Below are positions 53,190-63,019 of a DNA stretch of 64,000 nucleotides, one piece after another. The translations under genes and the position numbers were made by a program. This DNA is from Poseidonocella pacifica (GTDB taxonomy: Bacteria > Pseudomonadota > Alphaproteobacteria > Rhodobacterales > Rhodobacteraceae). A model generated the notes under the pieces. It was given only the letters and a program-made list of their open reading frames with translations, made no database searches and was not told the origin of the DNA. Each line of letters begins with the position of its first letter. Position 1 is the stretch's first letter. Location of the stretch: assembly GCF_900111875.1 (NCBI RefSeq), contig NZ_FOJU01000001.1:124001-188000 (forward strand), read 5' to 3'.

Positions 53190-54473
53190 ATGCGGACGGG
53201 AAATACGACTTTACGTGGCATGATGCTTGGCGCAGGCGGGGCACTTCTCTGCGGTATTGTCGCTCTCTACGTCGTGGATGCGTTGCGTCAGGTCGGAAAA
53301 GGGGATGCCGAAGCAAACGGAGTGGACCTGGCCCAAGATGGCCTTGCGCTTGTGACCCCAGAAGCCGGTGCTGCCGGTTCAACAACATCGGGGGCGCGGC
53401 TGGGCGCTGAGGCTGAGCACCCCCCCGTCGTTACCATGATCGAGATAGAGCCGCCGCGTTTCGACGAAGTGCGGGTGGAGTCTGACGGGCAGGCCGTCAT
53501 TGCTGGCCGCGCCGAACCGGGTGCACGAGTGGAAATCCTATTGGACGGGGCCCCCGTCGGAGAGGCCGAAGCCGACCCCGGCGGACAGTTTGCTGCGCTT
53601 CTCGATCTGCCTGTCGGACAAGCGCCTCAGGTTTTGGGGTTGTCATCGACCGGTGCTGAAGAGACGACGTTCTCCGAGGCGGAGGTCATCCTCGCGCCCC
53701 GCGCGCCAGCGTCCGAACCCGCGTCCAACGACGCAGCACAGATCGTCGAGGTGGAGACCGCGGCGCAGGATCCACAGGAAAAACCCGCGATCGCGGTCGC
53801 CACGGCGCAAACGGAGCCAGAGGAAATCCAAGCCCCCCCGCCCGAGGCTCAATCGCCTACTGCGGTTGTATCCTTGCCCGACGATAGCGCGCTCGTTCCG
53901 CCTTCGGCACCCCCGCTTCCCGATGCTGATCTGGCGGCACCCGTCCTTTTGCTGTCGGACGACAGCGGCGTGCGGGTCCTTCCCGGCTCGCTCGATCCAG
54001 TTGCACAGGTGGCGCTCGATGCAATTGCCTATTCATCAACCGGCACATTGATCCTGTCCGGGCGGGGGACCGAGGCGCAGGGGCGGGTCAACGTCTATAT
54101 CGACAACAGTCCCATAGCTTCTGCCAACATAGGGACCGCTTCCGACTGGCGCTCTGAACTCGATGGAGTTGCGCCCGGGGTCCATACCCTGCGGGTCGAC
54201 CAGATCGACCCGGCCGGGAAAGTCGTCTCTCGTGTGGAAATGCCATTCCTGCGCGAAGCACCCGAAGACCTCCGCCGTACGCTCGCGCAAAGCGATGGGG
54301 CCGCTCCGGTCCGGCGTCTCGCCACAGTTCAACCCGGCTCTACCCTGTGGGCGATTGCGCGGCGCTCTTATGGCGAGGGGACGCAGTTCGTGCGTATTTT
54401 CGAAGCCAATCGCGGGCAAATACGGGATCCCGATCTGATTTATCCGGGACAGGTCTTCGACATTCCGCGTTAG
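53190..54473 (+). CDS. LysM-domain envelope protein
   Basis: This 427-aa protein has one N-terminal membrane anchor (MLGAGGALLCGIVALYVVDAL), a long Pro/Glu/Ala-rich stretch (about 155-260), an Ig-like segment, and a C-terminal LysM domain (ATVQPGSTLWAIARRSYGEG to IYPGQVFDIPR). It probably binds peptidoglycan from the inner membrane. Role unknown. Confidence 0.85.
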   Translation: MRTGNTTLRGMMLGAGGALLCGIVALYVVDALRQVGKGDAEANGVDLAQDGLALVTPEAGAAGSTTSGARLGAEAEHPPVVTMIEIEPPRFDEVRVESDGQAVIAGRAEPGARVEILLDGAPVGEAEADPGGQFAALLDLPVGQAPQVLGLSSTGAEETTFSEAEVILAPRAPASEPASNDAAQIVEVETAAQDPQEKPAIAVATAQTEPEEIQAPPPEAQSPTAVVSLPDDSALVPPSAPPLPDADLAAPVLLLSDDSGVRVLPGSLDPVAQVALDAIAYSSTGTLILSGRGTEAQGRVNVYIDNSPIASANIGTASDWRSELDGVAPGVHTLRVDQIDPAGKVVSRVEMPFLREAPEDLRRTLAQSDGAAPVRRLATVQPGSTLWAIARRSYGEGTQFVRIFEANRGQIRDPDLIYPGQVFDIPR

Positions 54474-54541
54474 CCTCGCCTCTGGCCTTTCATGCATATG
54501 CGGCCTATGCCTGCTCCCCGCGAACCAGCCGGATATCCTCC

Positions 54542-56341
54542 ATGCCAGACGCTACCCCAGCCGAACTCGAACGTCGCTCCAATCTTCGCACGATCCGCGA
54601 GGTGGTGCCTTATCTCTGGCCGAAAGAGCCGCGATGGGTCCGTGTGCGGGTGGTACTTGCGCTGGTGCTGCTGCTGGCGGCGAAACTTGTCTCGGTTGTG
54701 ACCCCACTCATTTACAAAGGTGCCGTGGACAGTCTCGAAGGCGTCTCCGACCTAATGCTCGGCGCCGTGGGGCTGACAGTCGCCTATGGCGGGGCGCGCC
54801 TCATGAACGTTGGTTTTCAGCAGGCTCGCGATGCGGCGTTCTCCCGCGTGGGCCAACGCGCCTTGCGCCAATTGGCGCGGGAAACCTTTACCCACATTCA
54901 CCGCCTGTCACTCCGGTTCCACCTGACGCGACGGACCGGAGGGCTTTCGCGGATTATCGAGCGCGGCGTAAAGGGCGTGGATTTTCTTTTGCGTTTCATG
55001 TTGCTCTCGGTCGGTCCGCTGATCCTTGAGTTGTTGCTCGTCGCAATCGTCCTCTTCGTGCTTTTCGACTGGCGCTATCTGGCGGTCGTGTCGGGCACAA
55101 TCGCACTCTATGTCTGGTTCACCTTTCGGGTTACCGAATGGCGCGTTCAGATCCGTCGCCGCATGAATGCCGAAGACACGGACGCCAATCAGAAGGCCGT
55201 CGACAGCCTGCTGAATTACGAGACGGTCAAATACTTCGGTGCCGAAAACCGAGAGGCAGATCGCTATGATCGTGCGATGCAGGGTTATGAAACGGCGGCG
55301 GTGCAAACGGCAAATTCGCTCGCCATTCTGAATACGGGGCAGTCGCTTCTCATCACGGCGGGGCTTGTCGCGGTCATGGTCATGGCCGCGCTCGGGGTGC
55401 AGGACGGCAGCCTGACAGTCGGCGATTTCGTCATGGTCAACGCCTATATGATCCAGATCACCATGCCGCTGAACTTCCTCGGGACCGTCTATCGCGAGAT
55501 ACGGCAAAGCTTGGTGGATATGCGCGAGATGTTCGATCTTCTCGGGCAACCCTCCGAAGTGCAGGAACGCGAGAACGCGAAGCCAATCACCGTACCGGCG
55601 GGAGAGATCGTCTTTGACAACGTCCGCTTCGCCTACGATCCCGAACGCCCCATTCTCAAGGGGATCAATCTGACGGTGCCTCCCGGCCAGACCGTCGCAA
55701 TCGTCGGGGCGTCAGGATCAGGGAAATCCACAATCGGTCGTCTGCTGTTCCGGTTCTACGATGTCACCGGGGGCGCCATTCGGATCGACGGTCAGGATTT
55801 GCGCGATGTAACTCAATCAAGCTTGCACGACCAAATCGGGGTGGTGCCGCAAGATACGGTCCTGTTCAACGACACCATCGGATATAACATCGCTTATGGC
55901 CGGGGCGGCGCGACCGAAGAGGACGTGATTGAGGCGGCCAAGGCGGCGCGCATCCACGACTTCGTCATGCGACTGCCTGAGGGCTATGACACCGCCGTGG
56001 GAGAAAGAGGACTCAAACTCTCTGGCGGAGAGAAACAGCGCGTGGGGATCGCGCGTACCTTGTTGAAGAACCCGCCGATCCTGTTGCTCGATGAGGCGAC
56101 CTCCGCACTCGACACGCAGACTGAACAGGAGATCAAGGTAGCGCTGGACCGCGCCGGTGAAGGGCGAACGGTGCTCATCATCGCGCATCGTCTTTCCACC
56201 GTTGCCGAAGCCGATCTGATCGTCGTTCTCGAAGATGGTGAAATTGTTGAGCTAGGCACCCACGGGGAGCTTTTGCAGCTACAGCGGCGCTATGCTCAAC
56301 TCTGGGCGAACCAGGCTGCGGAGCGGCGCGAGGCGTCCTAG
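54542..56341 (+). CDS. ABC exporter, Atm1/HMT type
   Basis: This 599-aa fused membrane-ATPase protein begins MPDATPAELERRSNLRTIRE. It has the Atm1-like TLVLAL-type membrane domain (RLSLRFHLTRRTGGLSRIIE), Walker A GASGSGKSTIGRL, signature LSGGEKQRVGIAR and Walker B ILLLDEATSALD. Bacterial Atm1 proteins export glutathione-linked metal or sulfur compounds. The stop overlaps the converging KS gene by 4 nt. Confidence 0.9.
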   Translation: MPDATPAELERRSNLRTIREVVPYLWPKEPRWVRVRVVLALVLLLAAKLVSVVTPLIYKGAVDSLEGVSDLMLGAVGLTVAYGGARLMNVGFQQARDAAFSRVGQRALRQLARETFTHIHRLSLRFHLTRRTGGLSRIIERGVKGVDFLLRFMLLSVGPLILELLLVAIVLFVLFDWRYLAVVSGTIALYVWFTFRVTEWRVQIRRRMNAEDTDANQKAVDSLLNYETVKYFGAENREADRYDRAMQGYETAAVQTANSLAILNTGQSLLITAGLVAVMVMAALGVQDGSLTVGDFVMVNAYMIQITMPLNFLGTVYREIRQSLVDMREMFDLLGQPSEVQERENAKPITVPAGEIVFDNVRFAYDPERPILKGINLTVPPGQTVAIVGASGSGKSTIGRLLFRFYDVTGGAIRIDGQDLRDVTQSSLHDQIGVVPQDTVLFNDTIGYNIAYGRGGATEEDVIEAAKAARIHDFVMRLPEGYDTAVGERGLKLSGGEKQRVGIARTLLKNPPILLLDEATSALDTQTEQEIKVALDRAGEGRTVLIIAHRLSTVAEADLIVVLEDGEIVELGTHGELLQLQRRYAQLWANQAAERREAS

Positions 56342-57546
56342 ACCTTTCGCAGCGCGATCACTGCATTGAGGCCGCCAAAGGCGAAGGCATTGGACAGTGC
56401 CACATCGACCTTGGCCTCCCGCGCCTCGTTGGGGACCACGTCAAGGGCACATTCGGGATCCGGCTCTTCGTAGCCGATGGTCGGCGCCACGATTCCGTCG
56501 CGCAGGGCCATGATACAAGCCAGAAGTTCTACCGCGCCCGTCCCGCCGATCAGATGCCCGTGCATCGACTTGGTGGAGGAGATCATCAAGCGGTCCGCAT
56601 GATGGCCGAACACATCGGCCACGGCTGCGCATTCCGTCTTGTCATTCGCGGCGGTTCCGGTGCCGTGAGCGTTGATATAGCCCACGTCTTCGCGGTTGAT
56701 CTGCGCATCGGTCAATGCACCACCGATGGCGCGCGCAGCCCCCTGCTTGGACGGCATGACGATATCCGCAGCATCGGAACTCATGGCATAGCCGATGACT
56801 TCGGCGAGGATTTCCGCGCCGCGTTGCTTGGCATGCTCATATTCTTCGAAAACGAAAATGCCCGCGCCTTCGCCCTGTACCATTCCGTTGCGGTTCGCGC
56901 TGAACGGGCGACAGGCATCACGGCTCATGACCCGCAGCCCTTCCCATGCTTTCACGCCACCAAAGCACAGCATGGATTCCGATCCGCCGGTGACCATGAC
57001 CTTCGATCCGCCCGCACGTATAATTTGAAACGCTTGCGCTATCGCGTGATTGGAGGAGGCACAGGCCGTCGAGACGGTGTAGGAGGGGCCCTTGAGATTA
57101 TACGCCATGCTGACATGGCTGGCCGCGGCATTGTTCATCAGCTTTGGCACGACAAAGGGATGAACCCTGTTCTTTCCCTCCTCGTAGACTGAGCGATAAT
57201 TTTCGTCCCACGTACTCACCCCGCCGCCCGCTGTACCCAGAACCACGCCGCCATGGGCCGCGAGATCACCGATGAACGTAAGCCCCGATTGCTCTATGGC
57301 TTCTTTCGCGGCCAGCAGGGTGAACTGCGTGAACCTGTCATAAAGGGAGATTTGCTGGCGGTTGAAGATCGTTTCCGGGTCGTAGTCCTTGACCTGTCCG
57401 CCAATGCGGATCGAAAGCCGTTCCACGTCTCGGAATTCGAGATCGCTGATGCCGCAACGGCCTTCGCGCATGGCCTCGAGCGTGGCAGGTACGCCGACGC
57501 CGAGCGCATTGATCGTGCCCGCGCCCGTGATGACTACACGTTTCAT
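56338..57546 (-). CDS. Beta-ketoacyl-ACP synthase (FabF-like)
   Basis: This 402-aa condensing enzyme has catalytic Cys in YTVSTACASSNHAIA and the two His in NAHGTGTAANDKTE and STKSMHGHLIGGTG. It elongates acyl-ACP by two carbons. It is the third gene after lpxD and a dedicated ACP, so it is likely a specialised synthase for lipid A or other envelope acyl chains rather than the main FabF. Confidence 0.9.
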   Translation of the reverse strand: MKRVVITGAGTINALGVGVPATLEAMREGRCGISDLEFRDVERLSIRIGGQVKDYDPETIFNRQQISLYDRFTQFTLLAAKEAIEQSGLTFIGDLAAHGGVVLGTAGGGVSTWDENYRSVYEEGKNRVHPFVVPKLMNNAAASHVSMAYNLKGPSYTVSTACASSNHAIAQAFQIIRAGGSKVMVTGGSESMLCFGGVKAWEGLRVMSRDACRPFSANRNGMVQGEGAGIFVFEEYEHAKQRGAEILAEVIGYAMSSDAADIVMPSKQGAARAIGGALTDAQINREDVGYINAHGTGTAANDKTECAAVADVFGHHADRLMISSTKSMHGHLIGGTGAVELLACIMALRDGIVAPTIGYEEPDPECALDVVPNEAREAKVDVALSNAFAFGGLNAVIALRKV

Positions 57547-57559
57547 GCGTTGGAACCCG

Positions 57560-57817
57560 TCAAACCCGCTCGTGAATCAATTTCTCAATCCCTGCAACGA
57601 TTGTCGCCACGGAAGAGATGTCGAAGTCGCTTTCTTCGGGGGCGTTCGCGTTGAAGGGGATTGAGATGTCGAAGGCCTCTTCGATGGCAAAAATGCTCTC
57701 CACCAAGCCGAGGCTATCGATGCCAAGATCCTCAAGCGTGCTCTCCATCGTCACATCCGAAGGATCCAGTACCGCCTGCTCGGCGACAATTGCGACGACC
57801 TTGTCCTTGACGTTCAT
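57560..57817 (-). CDS. Specialised acyl carrier protein
   Basis: This 85-aa ACP carries the phosphopantetheine serine in LGIDSLGLVESIFAIE. It differs from standard AcpP (DSLDxVE) and lies between lpxD and the KS gene, recalling the AcpXL-type carriers used for very long lipid A acyl chains; that link is inference. Confidence 0.88.
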   Translation of the reverse strand: MNVKDKVVAIVAEQAVLDPSDVTMESTLEDLGIDSLGLVESIFAIEEAFDISIPFNANAPEESDFDISSVATIVAGIEKLIHERV

Positions 57818-57845
57818 AGCTAGGGTCCCTCGTTTTGGGCGTGAT

Positions 57846-58940
57846 TTATTCGCTGTCGTCTGGGTTGAAAACTGATTTCTTGAGCGTCGCGACGTCGCGC
57901 AACATCCGGGGAAGACGGCGCAGCGCCTTGTAGCTTTCGATATGCTGCTTCATTTGTACCGCCGGATATCCCAGCATGACGCGCCCCGACGGGACCGATG
58001 ACAGAACCTTGGTCGCACCACCGGTGATGACATTGTCGCCAATACGCAGGTTGTCCGATACGCCGGTCTGGCCTCCCAGAACGACGTTGTTCCCGATAAT
58101 AGAACTGCCCGCGATGCCAACCTGAGCACAGATCAGGCAGTCGCGTCCGATGACAACATTGTGCCCGATCTGGGCCAGGTTATCGATCTTCGTGCCAGGG
58201 CCGACAGAGGTGTCGCGGATTGTCCCGCGGTCGATGCAGACGTTCGCGCCGATTTCCACATCGTCCCCGATTTCGACACTGCCCAAGGAGTGGATGCGAG
58301 CCCAGCTTTGCTCTTGTGCGGCGCCTGCGTCGCCAAGCGTTTCCCGGACACGCTCCACCGCTGAAACCTCCGGGGTGACAAAGGAAAACCCGTCAGAGCC
58401 GATGACCGCGGCGGGTTGTACGATCACGCGATCCCCAAGCCGCACACGCGCGCCCACTCTGGTGCCCTCACGCAGAAAGCAGAGACTACCGATTTCTGCA
58501 TCACGCCCGATGAAACACTGCGGGCCTATGACGGTACCCGCACCAATGCGGGCACCTGCGAGAATGACCGCCATGGGGCCGACTGATACGCCCCTCTCCA
58601 ACACCGCCGCCGGATCGATGAAGGCGCTTGGATGGTGGCCGTCTTCCCAGCCTTGCCCGAGGTCCATCATGGCGCTCAGCGCGGCCAAGGCATAGCGCGG
58701 ACGCGGGGCCGTGATGGCGGCGGCAAGGCCAAGGGATTGCCAGTCGGCGCCGTCCCAGAGCATGGCCGCACGCGCGGCACCCTGGCTGATCTGTCCGGCG
58801 AAATCTGGCTTGATCGCGAGCGCGAGTTGACCGGCGCTCGCCATGGCCGGTTCGGCGACACCTTCGACCTCGATTCCCACATCACCATGCGCTTTCGCGC
58901 CAAGCGCGGCGGCAATGTCGCGGATCGTGTAGGCGGTCAT
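57846..58940 (-). CDS. lpxD: UDP-3-O-acylglucosamine N-acyltransferase
   Basis: This 364-aa left-handed beta-helix enzyme has hexapeptide repeats from about residue 110 to 330 (GVSVGPMAVILAGARIGAGT) and catalytic His in KIDNLAQIGHNVVIG. It adds the N-linked acyl chain in lipid A synthesis. Confidence 0.92.
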   Translation of the reverse strand: MTAYTIRDIAAALGAKAHGDVGIEVEGVAEPAMASAGQLALAIKPDFAGQISQGAARAAMLWDGADWQSLGLAAAITAPRPRYALAALSAMMDLGQGWEDGHHPSAFIDPAAVLERGVSVGPMAVILAGARIGAGTVIGPQCFIGRDAEIGSLCFLREGTRVGARVRLGDRVIVQPAAVIGSDGFSFVTPEVSAVERVRETLGDAGAAQEQSWARIHSLGSVEIGDDVEIGANVCIDRGTIRDTSVGPGTKIDNLAQIGHNVVIGRDCLICAQVGIAGSSIIGNNVVLGGQTGVSDNLRIGDNVITGGATKVLSSVPSGRVMLGYPAVQMKQHIESYKALRRLPRMLRDVATLKKSVFNPDDSE

Positions 58941-58971
58941 CAGCGCGCTCCCATCCCGGTTGCGCGGAGGC

Positions 58972-60567
58972 TTACCCCTGAACGGCTCTCAGCACCACCC
59001 CTTCGTTGGCCAGTGCACGCCAGATTTTAGCATCCCGCCCATAGACGTCGCGACGGTACTGCATCGGTCCCTTCGCTTGGGTGTAGGCGGTGCGGTAAAT
59101 AATGTGCACCGGCACCGGTTCCTTGAGGTTTACGCGCTTTTCACGACCGGTATTGAGGATGGACTGGAAGTATTCCTGCGGGTTCGACGTCTGTTTCGCC
59201 AAGAGTGCATAGGCAAATTCCATAGGATCGGCGAGCCGGATGCATCCATGTGAAAAGGCGCGCGACTCTCGCGAAAACAGGCTTTTTGCAGGCGTGTCAT
59301 GCAGGTAGATGTTGTAGTGGTTGGGGAACATGAATTTCACCAGCCCAAGGGCGTTGCCCTGGCTCGGAGGTTCCCGCATCGAGAAGGGAAAGCTCGACTG
59401 AGTGAACTGGGTGAAATCGACCGCTGAGCGGTTGATCTGACGGCCACTCCTGTCGGTGATCTCCAGGTGCCGAACCGCATTTGGGTTCTTTTGCAGCATC
59501 GGCAGGTATTCTTTGGTCGCGATCGAACGCGGCACATACCAGCTTGGATTGACGACCATGAATTCCATGACGTCGGAGAATTCCGGGCTGCGCCGATCGC
59601 TTGTGTTGGCTCCGATGACCGAGCGCGTCTCGAAGGTAACCGCATTGTTGTCGATGATCCGCGCTTTGAAATCCGTGAGGTTCACAAGAACATGGCGCTG
59701 CCCCCGAGGGCGATTCAGCCATCGTTCCCGCTCCATCGCGACGATCACCGATTGAAGCCGCACTTCGGTGGAGGTGTTGATTTCCGCCAGTGTTCCGGAG
59801 CCGGCGACGCCGTCTTGGCTCAACCCGTGAGCGCCTTGAAAGGCCACCACCGCAGCGGTGAGCGCGCTATCGTAATTCGGCGAAGCGCTCCGCTGCATGA
59901 AGCCCATCTCGGTCAACCTGTCGCGGAGTGCCACAACAGCGGGGCCACTCATGCCCGGTTCAAACTTGCTACCAGCCACCTTAGGTCCCCAACCGCCGCG
60001 GGCGAGCAGCCGTTCCAGGCGCATTTTTTCCTTCATCAGCCGCGCGTATTCCGGCGTGCGAGGGGCAAGCGCGTTGAAGAATGCGCGCGGACTGCTTTTC
60101 GCAAGGTTCGTCAGATAGGAGACGCGCGCACGATAGGGGACTTCGCGCTTGATCCCGTCGTCGATGCGAGAGGGCGTAAGGATCCCAGTCTGCAGGCCGC
60201 GGGCATAAGTGAGATAGAGCTTGGACATCTCGACTTCGAGGGCGCCGATCTCTTCCGGTGTCGTCGCGGCGCGCATTCGGGCGGTCAACTGTCCGGCGTC
60301 GAACTGCGCCGCAGGCAGGCCATGGTCGGACGCGCGTTCAAAGGCGTCGATCAGCGCAGCCCGGCGCGCTTTATCGTCGGCTCCGGTCCAGATCCCCTCA
60401 TAGCCGTTGGCCTGATAGAACGCGGCAATGTCGCGATCGCTTGCCGCAGCGGTCGCGAGCGATTGGCTGAATGCCGAAACCTGCGCGCCGGCAGTACCGG
60501 GCAGGGCCGTCGCAGCGGACAGGCAAAGAGCAAGGCAGGCATTTGACCACCGGAAAGACAACTTCAT
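58972..60567 (-). CDS. L,D-transpeptidase (YcbB/LdtD type)
   Basis: This 531-aa exported enzyme has a signal peptide (ACLALCLSAATALPGTAGAQ), a peptidoglycan-binding domain (SGPAVVALRDRLTEMGFM) and a YkuD catalytic domain with the Cys in FSHGCIRLADP. It makes 3-3 crosslinks in peptidoglycan. Confidence 0.92.
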   Translation of the reverse strand: MKLSFRWSNACLALCLSAATALPGTAGAQVSAFSQSLATAAASDRDIAAFYQANGYEGIWTGADDKARRAALIDAFERASDHGLPAAQFDAGQLTARMRAATTPEEIGALEVEMSKLYLTYARGLQTGILTPSRIDDGIKREVPYRARVSYLTNLAKSSPRAFFNALAPRTPEYARLMKEKMRLERLLARGGWGPKVAGSKFEPGMSGPAVVALRDRLTEMGFMQRSASPNYDSALTAAVVAFQGAHGLSQDGVAGSGTLAEINTSTEVRLQSVIVAMERERWLNRPRGQRHVLVNLTDFKARIIDNNAVTFETRSVIGANTSDRRSPEFSDVMEFMVVNPSWYVPRSIATKEYLPMLQKNPNAVRHLEITDRSGRQINRSAVDFTQFTQSSFPFSMREPPSQGNALGLVKFMFPNHYNIYLHDTPAKSLFSRESRAFSHGCIRLADPMEFAYALLAKQTSNPQEYFQSILNTGREKRVNLKEPVPVHIIYRTAYTQAKGPMQYRRDVYGRDAKIWRALANEGVVLRAVQG

Positions 60568-60895
60568 ACGGGACCTCGGTTTGTTCCTGTCTGGTGCAGT
60601 ACACGTAGTCTCTTGTGCCCGCTGGGCAATTGTCTACTCACAATGCTGACAAAGCGTTTCCCGTTGCTTCGAAGTTACAGCTTGTCCGCCGTTCCCCGCG
60701 AATGGGCGGTAGTCCGCCACCCAAGAACCCTGCATTTTCAGCAGGATTTCGCCGATTAGGAATGTATTAGGGAACCTTCTGCAAAGTCGCGCTTGGCGCT
60801 GGAATCAAGTTGTGGCACATCCTTAGAAGTGGGGATGACAAGAACGCGCCGCCAGAAAATTGCGGCCTAGGCAGAAAGCAACAGGATACGCGCGT
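60568..60895. other. Divergent intergenic region
   Basis: These 328 bp separate the L,D-transpeptidase gene from the divergent DUF882 gene. They should hold both promoters; I see no ORF, no clear -35/-10 pair and no strong repeat. Confidence 0.5.
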
Positions 60896-61456
60896 ATGAA
60901 GACGTCAAGCATCACGCGAAGAGCGCTATTAGGCGCGTTTGCGGCAACCACGATCACAGCAGCACCAACTCTCACCAACGCCGCAGGCTTCCTCCGAGGA
61001 GCGGGCGATATTCGGCGCCTTCGGATGTATTCCGGCAGGACGGGGGAGAACATCGATACGATCTACTGGATCGAGGGCGAGTATATCGGTGATGCGGTGA
61101 AGGAAATCTGGCACTTCATGCGCGATTGGCGCACCAACTCGGTGAAACAGATCGACCTTCGTACCATCGATATCATGGCCGCGTCGCACAATCTTCTGGA
61201 TGCCACTGAGCCTTACATGCTGCTTTCCGGTTATCGCAGCCCGCAGACAAACGCTATGTTGCGTGCCCGCTCAAGCGGTGTGGCCAAGAATTCCTTGCAC
61301 ATGCAGGGGCAGGCAGCAGATCTCCGGCTCGCATCACGCTCTGTTGGCCAGATGGCGCGGGCGGCTCAGGCATGCAATGCGGGCGGCGTGGGGCGGTATT
61401 CGCGTTCCAACTTCGTTCACATGGATTGCGGTCCCGTGCGCACCTGGGGCGCGTGA
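60896..61456 (+). CDS. DUF882 / peptidase M15A-like exported protein
   Basis: This 186-aa protein has a Tat-type signal (SITRRALLGAFAATTITAA) and a DUF882/M15 domain with metal ligands in NSLHMQGQAADLRL and NFVHMDCGPVRTW. It is predicted to cut peptidoglycan peptides in the periplasm. Paired divergently with an L,D-transpeptidase, it fits cell wall remodelling. Confidence 0.88.
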   Translation: MKTSSITRRALLGAFAATTITAAPTLTNAAGFLRGAGDIRRLRMYSGRTGENIDTIYWIEGEYIGDAVKEIWHFMRDWRTNSVKQIDLRTIDIMAASHNLLDATEPYMLLSGYRSPQTNAMLRARSSGVAKNSLHMQGQAADLRLASRSVGQMARAAQACNAGGVGRYSRSNFVHMDCGPVRTWGA

Positions 61457-61580
61457 GGTCCATATAAGCTTTGAAATTAGTGCCGAACCGGCGCGAAATC
61501 CCAAGCCGAATAGTACTGCGATGGACGCCAAGCGCGCCTGCTACGCACAGGCAAGAGCGCAAAGGTAGTCGAGAGCCTCT

Positions 61581-62276
61581 TTAAACCGAGACGGCGGAAA
61601 GCAACTCTGCGCGATCCAGTTCGGCCTTTCTCCCTGCCATCTTCACGGATCCCCTTTCCAGAACATAGAACTGGTCGGCGATGTCGTAGGCAAAGCTGAA
61701 ATACTGCTCCACCAGAATGATAGCCATGTCCCCGCGATCCCGCAGGTAGGCGATGACCCGTCCAATCTGCTGGATAATGTTGGGTTGAATCCCCTCTGTC
61801 GGCTCATCTAGCAAGAGAACCTTGGGCTTTGTGATCATCGCGCGCGCAATGGCCAATTGCTGCTGCTGCCCCCCGGAGAGATCCCCACCCCGACGAGGCA
61901 GGAACTCCTTGAGGATCGGAAACAGCTCGAAGATCTCTTCAGGGATCTTGTGCTCCGGCCTCGGAAGGCAGGCATAGGCGGCCTCGAGGTTTTCCTGCAC
62001 CGTCAGAAACGGAAAAATGTCGCGCCCCTGCGGGACATAGCCAACGCCCTTCTGTGCGAGCACGTGAGCAGGTGCCCGCCCGATCTGTTCCCCCGCAAGA
62101 GCATAGGTTCCACCCGACCGCGGGTGGGTGCCGGACAGTGCCTTGAGCAACGACGTCTTTCCCACGCCGTTCGTCCCCATCACACAGGTGATTTCCCCCG
62201 CGCGGGCTTCCATGTCGATCCCATGGAGGATCTGACTCCCGCCATAGTGCAATGTCAGCTTTTCGGTCGTCAGCAT
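61581..62276 (-). CDS. urtE: Urea ABC transporter ATP-binding protein
   Basis: This 231-aa branched-chain/urea-type ATPase has Walker A MGTNGVGKTSLLKALSG, signature DLSGGQQQQLAIARAM and Walker B VLLLDEPTEGIQPNI. The EGIQPN segment is typical of UrtE. It lies 2 nt after urtD. Confidence 0.9.
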   Translation of the reverse strand: MLTTEKLTLHYGGSQILHGIDMEARAGEITCVMGTNGVGKTSLLKALSGTHPRSGGTYALAGEQIGRAPAHVLAQKGVGYVPQGRDIFPFLTVQENLEAAYACLPRPEHKIPEEIFELFPILKEFLPRRGGDLSGGQQQQLAIARAMITKPKVLLLDEPTEGIQPNIIQQIGRVIAYLRDRGDMAIILVEQYFSFAYDIADQFYVLERGSVKMAGRKAELDRAELLSAVSV

Positions 62277-62278
62277 CT

Positions 62279-63019
62279 TCAGCGCCCCAGATAGACGTCG
62301 ATGACGTCTTGGTTTTTCGTCACATGATCCAGCGACCCTTCGGCCAAGACCGAACCTTCATGCAGGACAGTGACCTTGCAATCGAGCCGCCGTACAAATT
62401 CCATGTCGTGCTCCACCACCACAACAGCGCGCGTCTTGGCGGCCTCTTTCAGCAGGTCCGTGGTGTGCTCCCGTTCTGCCGGGGTCATCCCGGCGGCGGG
62501 TTCATCCACCAGCAACAGTTTTGGTTCCTGCGCAAGAAGCATTCCAATTTCGAGCCATTGCTTCTGGCCGTGGGAAAGCTCGCCCGCCGGGCGGGGGAGG
62601 GAGGCCCGCAACCCGATGCTTTCAGCAAGGGCCGCGACCTTCTCCCGATCCCTTTGGTCCAATCGGTAGAGAAGGGCCGCGATGGGGCCGCGCTTGTTCT
62701 TGAGCGCCATCATCAGGTTGTCGAAGACCGTCTGATCCTCAAAGACGGTGGGCCTTTGAAATTTGCGGCCGATCCCAGCCTGCGCAATGCGGCTCTCGCT
62801 CATCTTGAGAAGCGATGCGCCCTTGTCGCCATAGACTATGCGCCCTTCGTCGGGCCGGGTCTTGCCTGTTACGATGTCCATGAAGGTGGTCTTGCCTGCG
62901 CCATTGGGGCCGATGACTGCGCGCAATTCCCGCTCGCCTATCTGGAAGGAAAGGTTGTTGATCGCCTTGAAACCGTCGAAGGTTTTTGAAACGCCGGATA
63001 CTTCCAGAAGCGTGGTCAT
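62279..63019 (-). CDS. urtD: Urea ABC transporter ATP-binding protein
   Basis: This 246-aa ATPase has Walker A GPNGAGKTTFMDIVTGKTRP, signature LSHGQKQWLEIGMLL and Walker B LLLVDEPAAGMT. The GKTRPDEG segment is typical of UrtD. The start overlaps urtC by 4 nt. Confidence 0.92.
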   Translation of the reverse strand: MTTLLEVSGVSKTFDGFKAINNLSFQIGERELRAVIGPNGAGKTTFMDIVTGKTRPDEGRIVYGDKGASLLKMSESRIAQAGIGRKFQRPTVFEDQTVFDNLMMALKNKRGPIAALLYRLDQRDREKVAALAESIGLRASLPRPAGELSHGQKQWLEIGMLLAQEPKLLLVDEPAAGMTPAEREHTTDLLKEAAKTRAVVVVEHDMEFVRRLDCKVTVLHEGSVLAEGSLDHVTKNQDVIDVYLGR

